Positions 18,480 to 28,745 of a DNA stretch of 64,000 bases are shown here, in pieces. The stretch is taken from assembly GCF_002742385.2 (NCBI RefSeq), contig NZ_MJBI02000001.1, positions 930,001 to 994,000 of the forward strand. Direction: 5' to 3'. The DNA comes from Macrococcoides goetzii (lineage in GTDB: Bacteria; Bacillota; Bacilli; Staphylococcales; Staphylococcaceae). Position 1 is the stretch's first letter. Each line of letters opens with the position of its first letter. The notes under the pieces were generated by a model, which saw nothing but the letters and a program-made list of their open reading frames with translations, ran no database searches and was not told the DNA's origin. A program made the translations under genes and the position numbers.

Positions 18480-19898
18480 TTAGACTCCCTTCTTCTTCTT
18501 CTCTTTGTCTTCAGGTAATAAGTGATCTACAATTTCAATCGGATAATTTCCAGTGAAACAAGCATTACATTCACCTTTTGAATCGAATTGACTAAACACT
18601 TCGTGCATACCTTCAACAGATAAATATGTTAATGAGTCTACTTCTAAAATGTCTTTAATTTCTTCTACACTTTTATCAGATGCAATGAGTTCGGCATGTG
18701 TCGATACATCGATACCGTAATAGCAAGGATGAATAAGTGGCGGAGAAGAAATTGCCATATGTACTTCTTTAGCACCCGCATTTTTTAAAGTCTTCACAAT
18801 AAATTTACTTGTAGTCCCACGTACGATAGAATCATCGATGACAACAACACGTTTTCCCTCAATGACGTCTCTAACTGGTGAGTGCTTCATACGTACCGCA
18901 CGTTCACGTAGTGTTTGGTTAGGTGCGATAAATGTACGACCTACATAACGATTCTTAATTAATCCTTGTTCATTCGGAATACCAGATTCAATAGAAAATC
19001 CCTTTGCTGCTTGTAATGAGGAATCTGGAACCCCGATAACAATATCAGCTTCTACATTCATTTCTTTTGCAAGTTGTTTCCCTAAAGCTTTGCGAACTTC
19101 ATAGATCGAGTGTTTTCTGAATTCAGAATCTGGACGAGCAAAATATACATATTCCATTGAACACATATGTGATTCAGTATTTGTTGTGTAAGTATCTTCT
19201 AATAAACCATCATGAGAAAATACAAGTACTTCGCCTGGTTCAATATCACGAATGTAATCAGCGCCAATTGCTGTAAATGCACATGTTTCACTTGCAACAC
19301 AATAAGCGCCGTCCACTTTTCCTAACATTAACGGACGTACACCATTACTATCACGTGCGACGAACATTTGCTCCGGATGTAAAACTAAAAATGCAAACGC
19401 TCCCTTAATTTGATTTAATGCTGCTTTAAAATTAGCTAATTTATTGTCTGATTTCGCTTTTAATAATAGATGTCCTAATACTTCTGAATCGCTAGATGTC
19501 TGGAATATTGCACCTTCAGATTCAAGTGCTAATTTAATTTGTTCTGCGTTTGTTAAGTTTCCGTTATGAGCTAAACCGATATCACCTTTAGAATGTTTAA
19601 AAATAAACGGCTGCACATTTGACAGTTCAGATGCGCCTGTCGTTGCATATCGAACATGTCCAATCGCATGGTTAAAATCACTTAATGAACTTAATTTAAC
19701 TTGACTGATCGCTTCGGGTAATAAACCCATACCACGTGCACCGTAAATATTCGACTCGTCAGAACATACAATACCAGCACCTTCCTGCCCACGGTGCTGT
19801 AATGAATGTAGTGCCATATACGTGAGGTCAGCGGCATTTGGGTGACCCCAAATACCGAAAACGCCACATTCTTCATTTAGGCCTCTGATGTCATACAT
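18480..19898 (-). CDS. purF: Amidophosphoribosyltransferase
   Basis: PurF commits PRPP to purine synthesis using glutamine ammonia. The start at 19898 gives the usual short propeptide before Cys-11, the N-terminal nucleophile of the glutaminase domain after cleavage (EECGVFG). The C-terminal PRTase domain has [13 protein letters not shown] near residue 350, the PRPP-binding loop. C-terminal Cys residues (GECNAC) fit the iron-sulphur cluster of the Bacillus-type enzyme. AAGGGG precedes the chosen start. The gene begins inside the end of purL with a 22-base overlap. Confidence 0.95.
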   Translation of the reverse strand: MYDIRGLNEECGVFGIWGHPNAADLTYMALHSLQHRGQEGAGIVCSDESNIYGARGMGLLPEAISQVKLSSLSDFNHAIGHVRYATTGASELSNVQPFIFKHSKGDIGLAHNGNLTNAEQIKLALESEGAIFQTSSDSEVLGHLLLKAKSDNKLANFKAALNQIKGAFAFLVLHPEQMFVARDSNGVRPLMLGKVDGAYCVASETCAFTAIGADYIRDIEPGEVLVFSHDGLLEDTYTTNTESHMCSMEYVYFARPDSEFRKHSIYEVRKALGKQLAKEMNVEADIVIGVPDSSLQAAKGFSIESGIPNEQGLIKNRYVGRTFIAPNQTLRERAVRMKHSPVRDVIEGKRVVVIDDSIVRGTTSKFIVKTLKNAGAKEVHMAISSPPLIHPCYYGIDVSTHAELIASDKSVEEIKDILEVDSLTYLSVEGMHEVFSQFDSKGECNACFTGNYPIEIVDHLLPEDKEKKKKGV

Positions 19899-22057
19899 GT
19901 TTCGATTGCCCCTTTCCAAGACGCACTGATAGCTGAAATACTTTCAGTAATTTCGCCTTGGTTTGTTTTTAATGTAAATGTATCTCCACCAAATGTTCCA
20001 ATTTCAACTGCATTCTCAGGAACATAACCTTCTTTTGCGATTAAAATATAATTGCCTTGTGTTTCTGCAAATACTTCTGCGTTTGATGCATCCACTTGAG
20101 CATCAATTCCTGTATTAAAGTAAGCAGTGATTTGCGCTAATTTAATTGCTAAACCACCTTTACCTACTGCTTGTACGTGTGATAATTTACCTTCAGTAAT
20201 CGCTTTACGAATTGTTTCTCCGCGTTCTACTTCTTCTGTTAAATTAATATTTGACGTTACGTGAGATACTTCATTGAATAATAATTTTTCAATCTGTGAT
20301 CCACCGAAATCTGGTTTAATATCTCCAACTAAGTAAATTTTCTCACCAACTTGTGGTTTGAAATCATTTAAATAATTAACATCTTCAATTAATCCAACCA
20401 TCCCTACAACCGGTGTTGGGAAGATCGCATCACCTTTTGTTTCATTATATAAAGATACGTTACCTGATACTACTGGCGTATTAAGTGCAGCACATGCTTC
20501 AGCCATACCTTTAGTAGAATCAGCTAATTGCTGATAAATTTCAGGTTTTTCTGGATTACCATAGTTTAAGCAATCTGTCATTGCAAGTGGTAAACTACCA
20601 ACAGCAATTAAGTTACGGTAAGCTTCCGCTACTACCATTTTTCCACCTTCATATGGATTATTAAAAACATAACGTGCTTCACCGTCAATTGTCGATGCAA
20701 TTGCTTTTTTTGTACCTTCCACACGCGTTACACCAGCAGATAAACCTGGTTTAATAATCGTATTTGCACCAACTTGTTGATCATACTGTGAATATGCCCA
20801 TGTTTTAGATGCAATTGTTGGATGATTTAAAAGGCTAGTAAATACATCTTTTGCATCAATGTTGTCATAGTTATGATCAACATCAGCAAATTCAGCTGCT
20901 TTACCTTCTAATACGTATACAGGTGCTTCATCGCTTAACGGTTGAACAGGAATGTCTGCAAAGACTTCATCTTCATATGTTAATACGAAGCGATCTGTAT
21001 CTGTAACTTCTCCGATTACTGCTGCATCTAATTCATGGTGTTCAAATAAGTCTAAGAATTTTTGTTCCGTACCTTTTTCTACTACTAGTAACATTCGTTC
21101 TTGTGTTTCTGATAACATCATTTCGTATGGTGAAATACCCGCTTCACGTGTAGGTACTTTCTCTAAATGTAAGTGAATACCGGACTCACCTTTTGCAGCC
21201 ATTTCTGAACTTGAAGAAGTAAGACCTGCAGCACCCATATCTTGAATACCGACTAATTCTGGATAAGTAATCGCTTCAAGTGTTGCTTCCATTAACTTTT
21301 TACCTACAAACGGATCACCAATTTGTACTGATGGACGTTTCGCTTCACTTTCTTCACTTAACTCTTCAGAAGCGAATGTCGCACCGTGAATACCGTCACG
21401 ACCCGTTTTTAAACCAACATAAATTACAGGGTTGCCAGTACCTTTAGCTGTTCCTTTTTGAATTTTATCGTGGTCGATAATACCTACACACATTGCGTTA
21501 ACAAGTGGATTACCGTCATATCTTGAATCAAATTCAATTTCACCAGCTACTGTTGGAATACCGATACAGTTACCGTATCCACCGATACCTGCAACAACGC
21601 CAGAGAATAAGCGTTTATTTTGTTTTTCAGTTAATTCACCGAAACGTAATGAGTTTAATAATTGAATTGGACGTGCTCCGATCGATACAATATCACGAAC
21701 GATTCCGCCAACACCTGTTGCAGCACCTTGGTAAGGTTCTATTGCAGATGGATGGTTATGAGATTCAACTTTAAATACTACAGCCTGGTTGTCACCGATA
21801 TCAACGACCCCAGCACCTTCACCAGGACCCATTAATACGCGTTCACCTGTAACAGGGAATTGCTTTAAGAAAGGTTTAGAATGTTTATATGAACAGTGCT
21901 CACTCCACATAACCGAGAATATACCGATTTCTGTGTAGTTTGGCATACGTCCTAAAATATCAACGACTTTATCATATTCTGTATCTGTCAGGCCCATTTC
22001 TGCATATAACTTATTATCTTTAATTTCTTGTTCATTTGGCTCTAAAAATTTAACCAT
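19877..22057 (-). CDS. purL: Phosphoribosylformylglycinamidine synthase, large subunit
   Basis: PurL, with PurQ and PurS, makes FGAM from FGAR, glutamine and ATP. The 726-residue size is the small Gram-positive PurL that needs separate PurQ and Pur[15 protein letters not shown] near residue 40 and [14 protein letters not shown] near 150 are typical. I choose 22057 as the start, since a GGGGGAAAT ribosome site inside purQ precedes it; a 35-codon upstream extension overlaps purQ and looks spurious. Confidence 0.96.
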   Translation of the reverse strand: MVKFLEPNEQEIKDNKLYAEMGLTDTEYDKVVDILGRMPNYTEIGIFSVMWSEHCSYKHSKPFLKQFPVTGERVLMGPGEGAGVVDIGDNQAVVFKVESHNHPSAIEPYQGAATGVGGIVRDIVSIGARPIQLLNSLRFGELTEKQNKRLFSGVVAGIGGYGNCIGIPTVAGEIEFDSRYDGNPLVNAMCVGIIDHDKIQKGTAKGTGNPVIYVGLKTGRDGIHGATFASEELSEESEAKRPSVQIGDPFVGKKLMEATLEAITYPELVGIQDMGAAGLTSSSSEMAAKGESGIHLHLEKVPTREAGISPYEMMLSETQERMLLVVEKGTEQKFLDLFEHHELDAAVIGEVTDTDRFVLTYEDEVFADIPVQPLSDEAPVYVLEGKAAEFADVDHNYDNIDAKDVFTSLLNHPTIASKTWAYSQYDQQVGANTIIKPGLSAGVTRVEGTKKAIASTIDGEARYVFNNPYEGGKMVVAEAYRNLIAVGSLPLAMTDCLNYGNPEKPEIYQQLADSTKGMAEACAALNTPVVSGNVSLYNETKGDAIFPTPVVGMVGLIEDVNYLNDFKPQVGEKIYLVGDIKPDFGGSQIEKLLFNEVSHVTSNINLTEEVERGETIRKAITEGKLSHVQAVGKGGLAIKLAQITAYFNTGIDAQVDASNAEVFAETQGNYILIAKEGYVPENAVEIGTFGGDTFTLKTNQGEITESISAISASWKGAIETCMTSEA

Positions 22058-22059
22058 TC

Positions 22060-22722
22060 TTATTTCCCCCAACTTTCTAAAATTGATTGGAATAACTTCA
22101 CGCCATCGTCTGTACCTAATAATGATTCCATTGCACGCTCTGGGTGAGGCATCATGCCACATACGTTACCTTCTTTATTCACGATACCAGCGATATCTTC
22201 AATAGAGCCATTTGGATTGTTTTTATAAGTTAAGATAATCTGATTGTTGTCCTGTAATTCTTTTAATGTTTCAGGTGAGCAATAATAATTACCTTCACCG
22301 TGTGCGATAGGATAGATGACTGTTTCGTTTTTATCATATTGATGCGTAAATTTCGTCTCATTATTAACAATCGTTAATGATTCATTTTGACAAATAAATT
22401 TATGACTTGTATTATGCATTAAAGCACCAGGTAATAACCCAATCTCCGTTAGAATTTGAAATCCATTACAAACACCTAATACAGGACGACCTTCTTCAGC
22501 TAAACGCTTAACTTCAGAAACAATCGGAGCAACGCGAGCCATCGCGCCACAACGTAGATAATCACCAAATGAAAATCCTCCAGGAATTAATACACCGTCA
22601 AATCCTTCTAATGAAGTTTTTCGATAATCAACATATTCCGCTTCAAAACCTGTGTTTAGAGCTGCATTGAACATATCTCTATCACAGTTAGAACCAGGAA
22701 ATTCAATAACAGCAAATTTCAT
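22060..22722 (-). CDS. purQ: Phosphoribosylformylglycinamidine synthase, glutaminase subunit
   Basis: This is a class I glutamine amidotransferase that feeds ammonia to Pur[11 protein letters not shown] near residue 83 has the catalytic Cys, and [10 protein letters not shown] near 195 has the His/Glu pair. The 220-residue length is usual. Its start shares a base with the purS stop, so the subunits are translated together. Confidence 0.96.
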   Translation of the reverse strand: MKFAVIEFPGSNCDRDMFNAALNTGFEAEYVDYRKTSLEGFDGVLIPGGFSFGDYLRCGAMARVAPIVSEVKRLAEEGRPVLGVCNGFQILTEIGLLPGALMHNTSHKFICQNESLTIVNNETKFTHQYDKNETVIYPIAHGEGNYYCSPETLKELQDNNQIILTYKNNPNGSIEDIAGIVNKEGNVCGMMPHPERAMESLLGTDDGVKLFQSILESWGK

Positions 22723-22982
22723 TATTTTGTCTCCTCATCTTCAATAATTTTGTAGCTGTACTCCTCAATAACTGTGTTTGCAAACAATTTTTCACTTAAT
22801 GTATTTACAACATTCGCTACTGCTTGCTCACTTGCTTCGTCAACAGTCATATATAACACTTTCCCAACACGAATATCATCAACCTGTTTATATCCTAAAT
22901 CGTGTACTGCACGTGTTAAAGCTTGTCCTTGAGTGTCTAATACCTGTGGTTGTAAAGTAATGTGTAATTCAATTTTAGTCAT
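22722..22982 (-). CDS. purS: Phosphoribosylformylglycinamidine synthase subunit PurS
   Basis: This 86-residue bridging subunit connects PurQ and PurL. It shows the family pattern of [13 protein letters not shown] near residues 10-22, a conserved VGKVLYM strand and an acidic C-terminus. It lies between purC and purQ, as in other Firmicutes. Confidence 0.94.
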   Translation of the reverse strand: MTKIELHITLQPQVLDTQGQALTRAVHDLGYKQVDDIRVGKVLYMTVDEASEQAVANVVNTLSEKLFANTVIEEYSYKIIEDEETK

Positions 22983-22984
22983 GA

Positions 22985-23686
22985 TTATAATTCCTCCAGT
23001 TTATTATAAAATTTAGTATATGTTTCAATAAGTGATCCAGTATCATTGCGGTAAACATCTTTATCAAAATTTTCATTTGTTTCTTTATCCCAAATACGGC
23101 ATGTATCCGGAGAAATTTCATCAGCCAGGAGAATTTTTCCTTCGCTATCCTTACCAAACTCAATTTTAAAATCAATAAGTTTTAAATTCATTTCATCCAT
23201 TATCTTGATCAATGTTTCATTAACGATTAATGCCTGACGTTTTAATTCAGCGATATCTTCATCATTTGCAAGATCTAGTAACTTAACATGGTCATCTGAA
23301 ATAAAAGGATCATTCAGTGCATCTTCTTTGTAATAGAATTCAACCAGTGGTTTTTCAAATGTTTGACCATTTTCAAAGCCTAATCTTTTCACAATTGATC
23401 CTGCAGCAAAATTTCTTACAACAACTTCTAACGGTATAATCGTAACTTTCTTCACGAGTTGCTCAGTGTCACTCGTACGTTCAATAAAATGACTATCAAC
23501 GCCTTCTTTTGCTAATCTTTCAAAAAAATAACTCGTAATTAAGTTATTTAAGCGCCCTTTTCCTTCCATCTTATCTTTTTTTGCACCATTACCAGCTGTT
23601 ACCTCATCTTTATATTCAATACGATAAATATTATTATCATCAGTATTGAATACGCGTTTAGCTTTACCTTCATAAACTAATGTCAT
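22985..23686 (-). CDS. purC: SAICAR synthetase
   Basis: PurC joins aspartate to CAIR with [12 protein letters not shown] at residues 5-13, [11 protein letters not shown] near 87 and DFKIEFG near 178 are family signatures. The length of 233 residues is typical. Its start overlaps the purK stop by four bases (ATGA), and its stop is two bases from purS. Confidence 0.96.
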   Translation of the reverse strand: MTLVYEGKAKRVFNTDDNNIYRIEYKDEVTAGNGAKKDKMEGKGRLNNLITSYFFERLAKEGVDSHFIERTSDTEQLVKKVTIIPLEVVVRNFAAGSIVKRLGFENGQTFEKPLVEFYYKEDALNDPFISDDHVKLLDLANDEDIAELKRQALIVNETLIKIMDEMNLKLIDFKIEFGKDSEGKILLADEISPDTCRIWDKETNENFDKDVYRNDTGSLIETYTKFYNKLEEL

Positions 23687-24801
23687 GACATCATCTCCTC
23701 ATATATAGGATAATACGTATCCTCTTTATCGTCTAATAAAAGGGTAATATGTCCCATTTTACGATTTTCTTTTCTCACTTCTTTGCCATAGACATGAACA
23801 TGCCATTCCGGATGATCATTGAAATAATGCTCCATAGCATCTAAATCTTGCCCTAATAAGTTATACATCACAGCTTTTTCGTGTAGTCTAATTTGTTTAG
23901 GTAATGCATAGCCAATTACTGATAAGATATGTGTATCAAACTGTGAATAATCACATGCTTCTATAGAATAATGACCTGAATTATGAGGTCTTGGTGCAAT
24001 TTCATTAACATATAATTTACCAGTTTTATCAATAAAAAATTCAACTGTAAACGTACCTACAAAGTGAATTTTAGATATAATTCTTTCAACTTCTGCAACT
24101 GCTGCATCTTTATAAGCATGTTCCTTTTCAACTGTTGTCTTAAAAAGAATTTGATTACGATGAATATTTTCTTGTACAGGGAAGTAAACAATTTCCCCTT
24201 GTATGTTTCGTGATGCTGTAATAGAAATCTCTCTATCAAGTTCGATCATTTTTTCAGCAACAAGTACTGCATCTTCTACCATTTTATATGCTTCATCCAG
24301 CTCAGCATCACTCTTTAATACAAGCTGACCTTTACCATCATAACCACCAAATACAGTTTTCAATACAATCGGATAGTCAAGATCTGCAATCGCATTATCA
24401 AGTGATACTTTTGAATCAATTTTATGATATGGAACAACTTTAGCACCACTTGATGCAATCGCTTCCTTTTCAGAAAGGCGATTTTGCAAAATGCCAACGG
24501 TTTCAAATCCTTGCGGAACATTGTTTTCACTGCAGATTTCTTTTAATGTTTCTGCATTGATATTTTCAAATTCATAAGTGATTACATCACTAATGCTGCT
24601 TAAAGCTTTCAAACCTTCTAAATCATTATAAGGTGATTCAATAAATTTATGTGCAACATATCTTGCTGGACAAGTAGGATCTGGATCTAAAATATTCACT
24701 TTAAATCCCATTCTCTGAGCGGACTGTGCCATCATCTTTCCAAGCTGTCCACCACCAATAATTCCAATCGACTGGCCAATTTTAAACTTATTTAAGGTCA
24801 T
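23683..24801 (-). CDS. purK: N5-carboxyaminoimidazole ribonucleotide synthetase
   Basis: PurK carboxylates AIR with bicarbonate and ATP; PurE then moves the carboxyl group. It is an ATP-grasp protein with the N-terminal [14 protein letters not shown] loop, and [14 protein letters not shown] near residue 268 is diagnostic. The start at 24801 is chosen because GAGG lies nine bases upstream. A TTG five codons earlier overlaps purE more deeply and lacks a site. The product is 372 residues. Confidence 0.95.
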   Translation of the reverse strand: MTLNKFKIGQSIGIIGGGQLGKMMAQSAQRMGFKVNILDPDPTCPARYVAHKFIESPYNDLEGLKALSSISDVITYEFENINAETLKEICSENNVPQGFETVGILQNRLSEKEAIASSGAKVVPYHKIDSKVSLDNAIADLDYPIVLKTVFGGYDGKGQLVLKSDAELDEAYKMVEDAVLVAEKMIELDREISITASRNIQGEIVYFPVQENIHRNQILFKTTVEKEHAYKDAAVAEVERIISKIHFVGTFTVEFFIDKTGKLYVNEIAPRPHNSGHYSIEACDYSQFDTHILSVIGYALPKQIRLHEKAVMYNLLGQDLDAMEHYFNDHPEWHVHVYGKEVRKENRKMGHITLLLDDKEDTYYPIYEEMMS

Positions 24802-25270
24802 TCTGCATCGCCTCAACTTTCTCTACTAATGAAGCTTCAAATCGATCCAATTGCTCAATTAGCTTTGCATCTTTTAAGCTCAATATTCGCGCAGCTAGTA
24901 TACCAGCATTTTTAGCACCAGCTTTACCGATAGCCGTTGTTGCAACAGGGATTCCACCTGGCATTTGTACGATAGAAAGTAAAGAATCCATTCCTTTTAA
25001 AGTTTTCGTCTCGATTGGAACACCAATCACCGGAACAGTAGTCATAGAAGCTACCATACCAGGCAAGTGAGCAGCACCTCCAGCCCCTGCAATAATGATA
25101 TCGATCTCATTATTACGTGCATTCTTTGCAAACTCAACCATTTCTAATGGAGTTCTATGCGCCGAAACAACTTGTTTAATATAAGAAATATCAAAATATT
25201 CTAACATTTCGCAAGCTTCCTTCATTGTAGACCAGTCAGAAGAAGATCCCATAATTACTGCTACCTTCAC
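24788..25270 (-). CDS. purE: N5-carboxyaminoimidazole ribonucleotide mutase
   Basis: This is the first gene of the pur operon. GSSSDW at residues 8-13, SAHRTP near 40 and [11 protein letters not shown] near 62 are the class I PurE signatures. The 160-residue length is normal. Translation probably starts at GTG 25270, as AGGGTGAT lies five bases upstream. The leader of about 60 bases shows no purine riboswitch, so control should be by PurR at the upstream boxes. Confidence 0.95.
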   Translation of the reverse strand: MKVAVIMGSSSDWSTMKEACEMLEYFDISYIKQVVSAHRTPLEMVEFAKNARNNEIDIIIAGAGGAAHLPGMVASMTTVPVIGVPIETKTLKGMDSLLSIVQMPGGIPVATTAIGKAGAKNAGILAARILSLKDAKLIEQLDRFEASLVEKVEAMQNDLK

Positions 25271-25332
25271 CTTTTATCACCCTTTATGAATTATTTGATA
25301 AACGCTTTAAATTAAGTGTATATTACTTATAT

Positions 25333-25361
25333 AGCATAACAATTAGAGTTTGATTTTTCAA
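25333..25361 (-). promoter_or_regulatory. Promoter of the pur operon
   Basis: On the minus strand TTGAAA (25356-25361) and TATGCT (25333-25338) have a 17-base spacer. The predicted start is about 55-60 bases before purE. PurBox 1 begins five bases upstream of the -35 element. Confidence 0.6.
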
Positions 25362-25365
25362 TGTA

Positions 25366-25378
25366 AATTACGAACAAT
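25366..25378 (+). promoter_or_regulatory. PurR box 1
   Basis: AATTACGAACAAT matches the B. subtilis PurBox AWWWCCGAACWWT at 12 of 13 positions. Confidence 0.7.
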
Positions 25379-25406
25379 TACAAACTTTTTTATTGAAAAA
25401 TTAATA

Positions 25407-25419
25407 TTCGTTCGTATTT
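25407..25419 (-). promoter_or_regulatory. PurR box 2, opposite orientation
   Basis: Read on the minus strand this has the CGAAC core and matches the PurBox at about 10 of 13 positions. Its inverted arrangement relative to box 1 is typical of PurR targets. A third CGAAC core occurs at about 25452-25456 on the minus strand. Confidence 0.6.
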
Positions 25420-25431
25420 TTGATTGTTTTT

Positions 25432-25441
25432 TTGCTATAAT
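25432..25441 (+). promoter_or_regulatory. Extended -10 element for folD
   Basis: TGC directly followed by TATAAT at 25436-25441 forms an extended -10 element, about 38 bases before the folD ATG. No good -35 element is present at the right spacing. Confidence 0.6.
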
Positions 25442-25478
25442 AAACTTAATCGTTCGAAAAAGATGGAGGGATTTTTTC

Positions 25479-26327
25479 ATGACAGCAAAAGTGTTAGATG
25501 GTAAACAAATTGCGGTAGATTATCGCGCAGGGTTAGCAAAAGAAGTAGAAGCGTTAAAAGCACAAGGCGTTACACCAAATTTAACAGTAATCCTTGTAGG
25601 AAATGATGGTGCAAGTCAAAGTTATGTAAATAACAAGAAAAAATCAGCAGAAAAAATTGGAATGTCATCTGAAATAATTCATTTAGATGAAACGACAACA
25701 GAAGAAACATTATTAAACGAAATTGAAAAATTGAATGATGATGCAAACGTTCATGGTATTTTAGTGCAAGTGCCACTTCCTAAGCAGATTGATGAAACAA
25801 AAGTATTAGAAAAGATTGCACCCGAAAAAGACGTTGATGGATTTAATCCAATCAATATAGGTCGTTTGTATGCAGGTGTTGAAACATATATTCCATGTAC
25901 GCCTCTTGGCATCATGGAAATCTTAAAAAATGCTGATATGGATTTAGAAGGAAAAGACGTTGCAGTAATTGGACGTAGTCATATTGTAGGACAACCTGTT
26001 TCTAAATTATTAACTGATGCAAATGCTACTGTAACATTATTACATTCACGCAGTAAAAATATGAAAGAAGTATTAAAACGTTCTGACGTTATTGTTTCTG
26101 CGGTTGGTAAACCTGGATTGGTTACTAAAGAAGATGTAAAACCTGGAGCAGTTGTTGTTGACGTAGGTAATACAGTTGTTGATGGCAAACTTACTGGCGA
26201 TGTAAAATATGATGAAGTAAGCGAAGTTGCCAGTGCAATTACACCAGTACCAGGTGGTGTTGGTCCATTAACAATTACAATGGTATTAAACAATACATTA
26301 TTAGCAGCAAAACGCAGTATGAAGTAA
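25479..26327 (+). CDS. folD: Methylenetetrahydrofolate dehydrogenase / cyclohydrolase
   Basis: FolD makes 10-formyl-tetrahydrofolate, the donor used by PurN and PurH. The active-site region has [14 protein letters not shown] with the catalytic Lys near residue 54. QVPLP near 95 and the Rossmann nucleotide loop [10 protein letters not shown] near 163 are clear, and the C-terminus has [12 protein letters not shown] start at 25479 (282 residues), because GGAGGG lies eight bases upstream; the longer frame would read through the promoter and PurR boxes. It is divergent from purE and likely co-regulated. Confidence 0.96.
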   Translation: MTAKVLDGKQIAVDYRAGLAKEVEALKAQGVTPNLTVILVGNDGASQSYVNNKKKSAEKIGMSSEIIHLDETTTEETLLNEIEKLNDDANVHGILVQVPLPKQIDETKVLEKIAPEKDVDGFNPINIGRLYAGVETYIPCTPLGIMEILKNADMDLEGKDVAVIGRSHIVGQPVSKLLTDANATVTLLHSRSKNMKEVLKRSDVIVSAVGKPGLVTKEDVKPGAVVVDVGNTVVDGKLTGDVKYDEVSEVASAITPVPGGVGPLTITMVLNNTLLAAKRSMK

Positions 26328-26334
26328 ATATAAA

Positions 26335-26370
26335 AAAATTAACTGGTACAAATGTACCAGTAAATTTTTT
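26335..26370. terminator. Bidirectional terminator between folD and hmp
   Basis: The arms ACTGGTAC and GTACCAGT (26342-26349, 26354-26361), extended by A and T tracts on both sides, lie between convergent genes. Confidence 0.85.
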
Positions 26371-27517
26371 ATATCGTTATACTCATTTTTGGACCAAATG
26401 GTTCGAAGTGAACTTGGCTACGATCAATGTTCATTTCATTAAATACTTCTAACATGGCTTCCATGAACGCCACTGATCCACACATATAAATTTCCTCATT
26501 ACCATTCATAATATCAGCTAATTTTGTTTTATTTAGACGACCAACAGATTCTGAATAATTGAAGAAAAATTGAACATTTTCTTTATTATGATATTTCTTT
26601 ATTTCTGCTTTAAAAGGCACTGCATCTCTATTATAAGCAGAGTGGATAAATTTAATATGACGTCCTTTTTTCTCTTCATCTTCTAACATTGCCATGATTG
26701 GTGTCATACCTACGCCACCACTGATTAATACGATATCTTTCTCTTGTGGTGCATCTACTGTAAATTCTCCTGCAGGTGCTGATAATAAAATTTCATCGCC
26801 AACTTTTACATTATCATGTAAGTAATTAGAAACCATTCCCTTTTCACTACCGGCTACATCACGTTTTACTGCAAATTTAATACCTTTAGTTGTATCTATT
26901 GAACAAATTGAATAATGACGTAATGCATCATTTTCTTCGTTTTCAGGATGTACTTTAACCGTAATATATTGTCCAGCTTTAATCGGTTGAACTTTAATAT
27001 CATCAGACATAACAGTATATGATTTAATTTCTGCACTTTCCTCTTTAATATCAATAACTTTAAATGGTTTAAAGTCATGCCATTCTTCTTCTTCATATAA
27101 CGCTTTTTCCATTTGAATAAATACATCAGCAATTACACCATATGTTTTCGTCCACGCATCAATAATTTCTGGTGTCGCTGCATCACCTAATACATGACCA
27201 ATCGCCCAGATTAAATTCTCTCCTACGATTGGATAATGTTCTTCTTTAATTTGTAAAGCTCTATGTTTATGCGCTATTTGATTAACATTTGGAATAATGG
27301 CTTCTAAATGATCAATATGTTTTGCTGCTGCTATTACTGTTTGAGCTAAGGCAGTCTGTTGACGCCCTAATTTTTGATTCGTTTTATTAAAAATATTCAA
27401 TAATTCTGGATGTTCCTCAAACATATGTTTATAAAATGCTGTAGTAATTGCGTCTCCATGTTCTTCTAAAACCGGAATCGTTGCCTTGATAATACTTTTT
27501 GTTTCCTCTGTTAACAT
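26369..27517 (-). CDS. hmp: Flavohaemoglobin, nitric oxide dioxygenase
   Basis: This protein oxidises nitric oxide to nitrate with oxygen and NAD(P)H. The N-terminal globin domain (about residues 1-137) has the proximal haem His near 85 in IAHKHR. The FAD domain carries RHYSICS near 200, and the NAD domain carries SGGVGMTP near 264. The 382-residue length fits, and the C-terminal HFEPFGPK is typical. It is divergent from an NsrR-type regulator and has an NsrR-like palindrome just before its ATG. Confidence 0.95.
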   Translation of the reverse strand: MLTEETKSIIKATIPVLEEHGDAITTAFYKHMFEEHPELLNIFNKTNQKLGRQQTALAQTVIAAAKHIDHLEAIIPNVNQIAHKHRALQIKEEHYPIVGENLIWAIGHVLGDAATPEIIDAWTKTYGVIADVFIQMEKALYEEEEWHDFKPFKVIDIKEESAEIKSYTVMSDDIKVQPIKAGQYITVKVHPENEENDALRHYSICSIDTTKGIKFAVKRDVAGSEKGMVSNYLHDNVKVGDEILLSAPAGEFTVDAPQEKDIVLISGGVGMTPIMAMLEDEEKKGRHIKFIHSAYNRDAVPFKAEIKKYHNKENVQFFFNYSESVGRLNKTKLADIMNGNEEIYMCGSVAFMEAMLEVFNEMNIDRSQVHFEPFGPKMSITI

Positions 27518-27535
27518 TTTTCTTCCCCCTAAAAG

Positions 27536-27552
27536 TAGTATTTAAAATACAT
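27536..27552. promoter_or_regulatory. Candidate NsrR operator at hmp
   Basis: The core GTATTTAAAATAC (27538-27550) is a perfect palindrome. On the minus strand it reads ATGTATTTTAAATACTA, closely resembling the B. subtilis hmp NsrR site. It lies about 20 bases upstream of the hmp ATG. Confidence 0.7.
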
Positions 27553-27694
27553 CTTTAAATCACATCTATAATGTTACATCTATATTAAGAAAAACTCAAC
27601 CATAAACCATTAATAATATTCATAAATTAGTAAAATAATAAATATTTTTTTGATAAAAAAAAGACTATAATATTGATATGAGGAGAGGATTAAC

Positions 27695-28108
27695 ATGAAG
27701 CTTACTTTATACTCAGACTACTCTTTACGAGTACTCATGTTTCTGGCAAGAACAGAGCAACGCACACAAATAGATGAAATTGCAAAATTTTATAATATAT
27801 CTAAAAATCATTTAACTAAAGTTGTAAATAATTTAGGTACTTTAGGTTATATTGAAACTACCCGTGGACGTGGTGGTGGTATTACTCTTAAGATGGCTCC
27901 TGAAGAGATCAATATTGGCAAACTTATCAGAAAAACAGAAGAACATTTCAATATTGTTGAATGCTTTGATAGAGAAACGAATACTTGTCCAATTATTGAT
28001 CATTGTGGTTTGATGAGTGTATTAGGAGAAGCTTTGACTGCATATTTGAAGGTGCTTGATCAATATACACTGAAAGATATACTTGCGAAAAAAACATTTA
28101 CATTATAA
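27695..28108 (+). CDS. nsrR: Rrf2-family nitric-oxide-sensing repressor
   Basis: The 137-residue protein has an N-terminal winged helix-turn-helix (SKNHLTKVVNNL near residues 36-47) and the wing motif TTRGRGGG. Cys-90, Cys-98 and Cys-104 match the C-x7-C-x5-C spacing of NsrR cluster ligands, as opposed to IscR-type spacing. NsrR binds an iron-sulphur cluster that nitric oxide destroys, which releases hmp from repression. Divergence from hmp supports the call. The ribosome site GAGGAGAG precedes the ATG, and a terminator follows. Confidence 0.88.
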   Translation: MKLTLYSDYSLRVLMFLARTEQRTQIDEIAKFYNISKNHLTKVVNNLGTLGYIETTRGRGGGITLKMAPEEINIGKLIRKTEEHFNIVECFDRETNTCPIIDHCGLMSVLGEALTAYLKVLDQYTLKDILAKKTFTL

Positions 28109-28138
28109 AAAGCACTAGGATTTAACCTAGTGCTTTCA
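28109..28138. terminator. Terminator of nsrR, shared with the convergent gene
   Basis: The arms AAAGCACTAGG and CCTAGTGCTTT surround a six-base loop, with A and T tracts at the sides. Confidence 0.85.
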
Positions 28139-28144
28139 ATATGT

Positions 28145-28729
28145 TTATAGGTCAATAATTTTATACAGACCTAACCAATATGCGGGAAGAATATACGCTT
28201 CACGGAATGCTTGATCTTTACCTGCCTGATATTCATTCCATTTAAGTCCATCTTTACTTTTAACACCGACTACTGAAATATCATAGCCATAATCTTTATT
28301 TGCACGATCGTATGCAAGTTTCGTACGCGTTGCATGATAATCACTTGTTACTACTAACGCTGACTTTAAATTATGTGCTTTCATTAATTTTAAAGTTTCA
28401 GTAGCATTTGTCCAGGTAGATGTCGCCTTCTTCTCTTTTATTATAGCCTTACTTGGTACACCCGCTTCTTCTACTGCCTTAACATTATTTAAACCATTTT
28501 TATCTTCAATTGCAGGTGAAATCATGACTTTAGGTGCATAATTCTCTTCATAGAAACGACCAGTTTCAGTATATCGACCACTATCTCCACCATCAATCAT
28601 TATGATTACATCGCTTTTCTTCGGTTTATCACCATGATCAACATTGTTATAACTCCATATTCCAATTCCCACTGCAATGATTACTAATAATAATAACACA
28701 CCGATAATGCCAAACAATTTCTTCTTCAT
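28145..28729 (-). CDS. DUF218 (YdcF/SanA-like) membrane-anchored protein
   Basis: An N-terminal membrane helix (residues 5-26) is followed by an extracytoplasmic DUF218 domain of about 165 residues. Family features include the strand VIIMIDGGDSGRYTETGRF with a phosphate-like loop, STWTNATETLKLM near residue 100 and SDYHATRTKL near 128. SanA/YdcF proteins are linked to envelope integrity and peptidoglycan precursor traffic, but the reaction is not established. It follows a related second copy by 16 bases, so the two look like a tandem duplication at the distal end of the polysaccharide locus. Confidence 0.8.
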   Translation of the reverse strand: MKKKLFGIIGVLLLLVIIAVGIGIWSYNNVDHGDKPKKSDVIIMIDGGDSGRYTETGRFYEENYAPKVMISPAIEDKNGLNNVKAVEEAGVPSKAIIKEKKATSTWTNATETLKLMKAHNLKSALVVTSDYHATRTKLAYDRANKDYGYDISVVGVKSKDGLKWNEYQAGKDQAFREAYILPAYWLGLYKIIDL

Positions 28730-28745
28730 TGATTTGTTCCCCCTG

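Noticed and set aside
22058-22162. Upstream extension of purL
   Set aside because: It overlaps purQ heavily and lacks a ribosome site, whereas the ATG at 22057 has a good one and gives the family length.
25296-25312. Possible cre site in the purE leader
   Set aside because: The central CG is one base out of register with the consensus.
25271-25332. Purine riboswitch upstream of purE
   Set aside because: The leader is only about 60 bases and shows none of the conserved junction sequences.
25350-25478. Upstream extension of folD
   Set aside because: It would translate the promoter and PurR boxes. The ATG at 25479 has GGAGGG and matches the family start.
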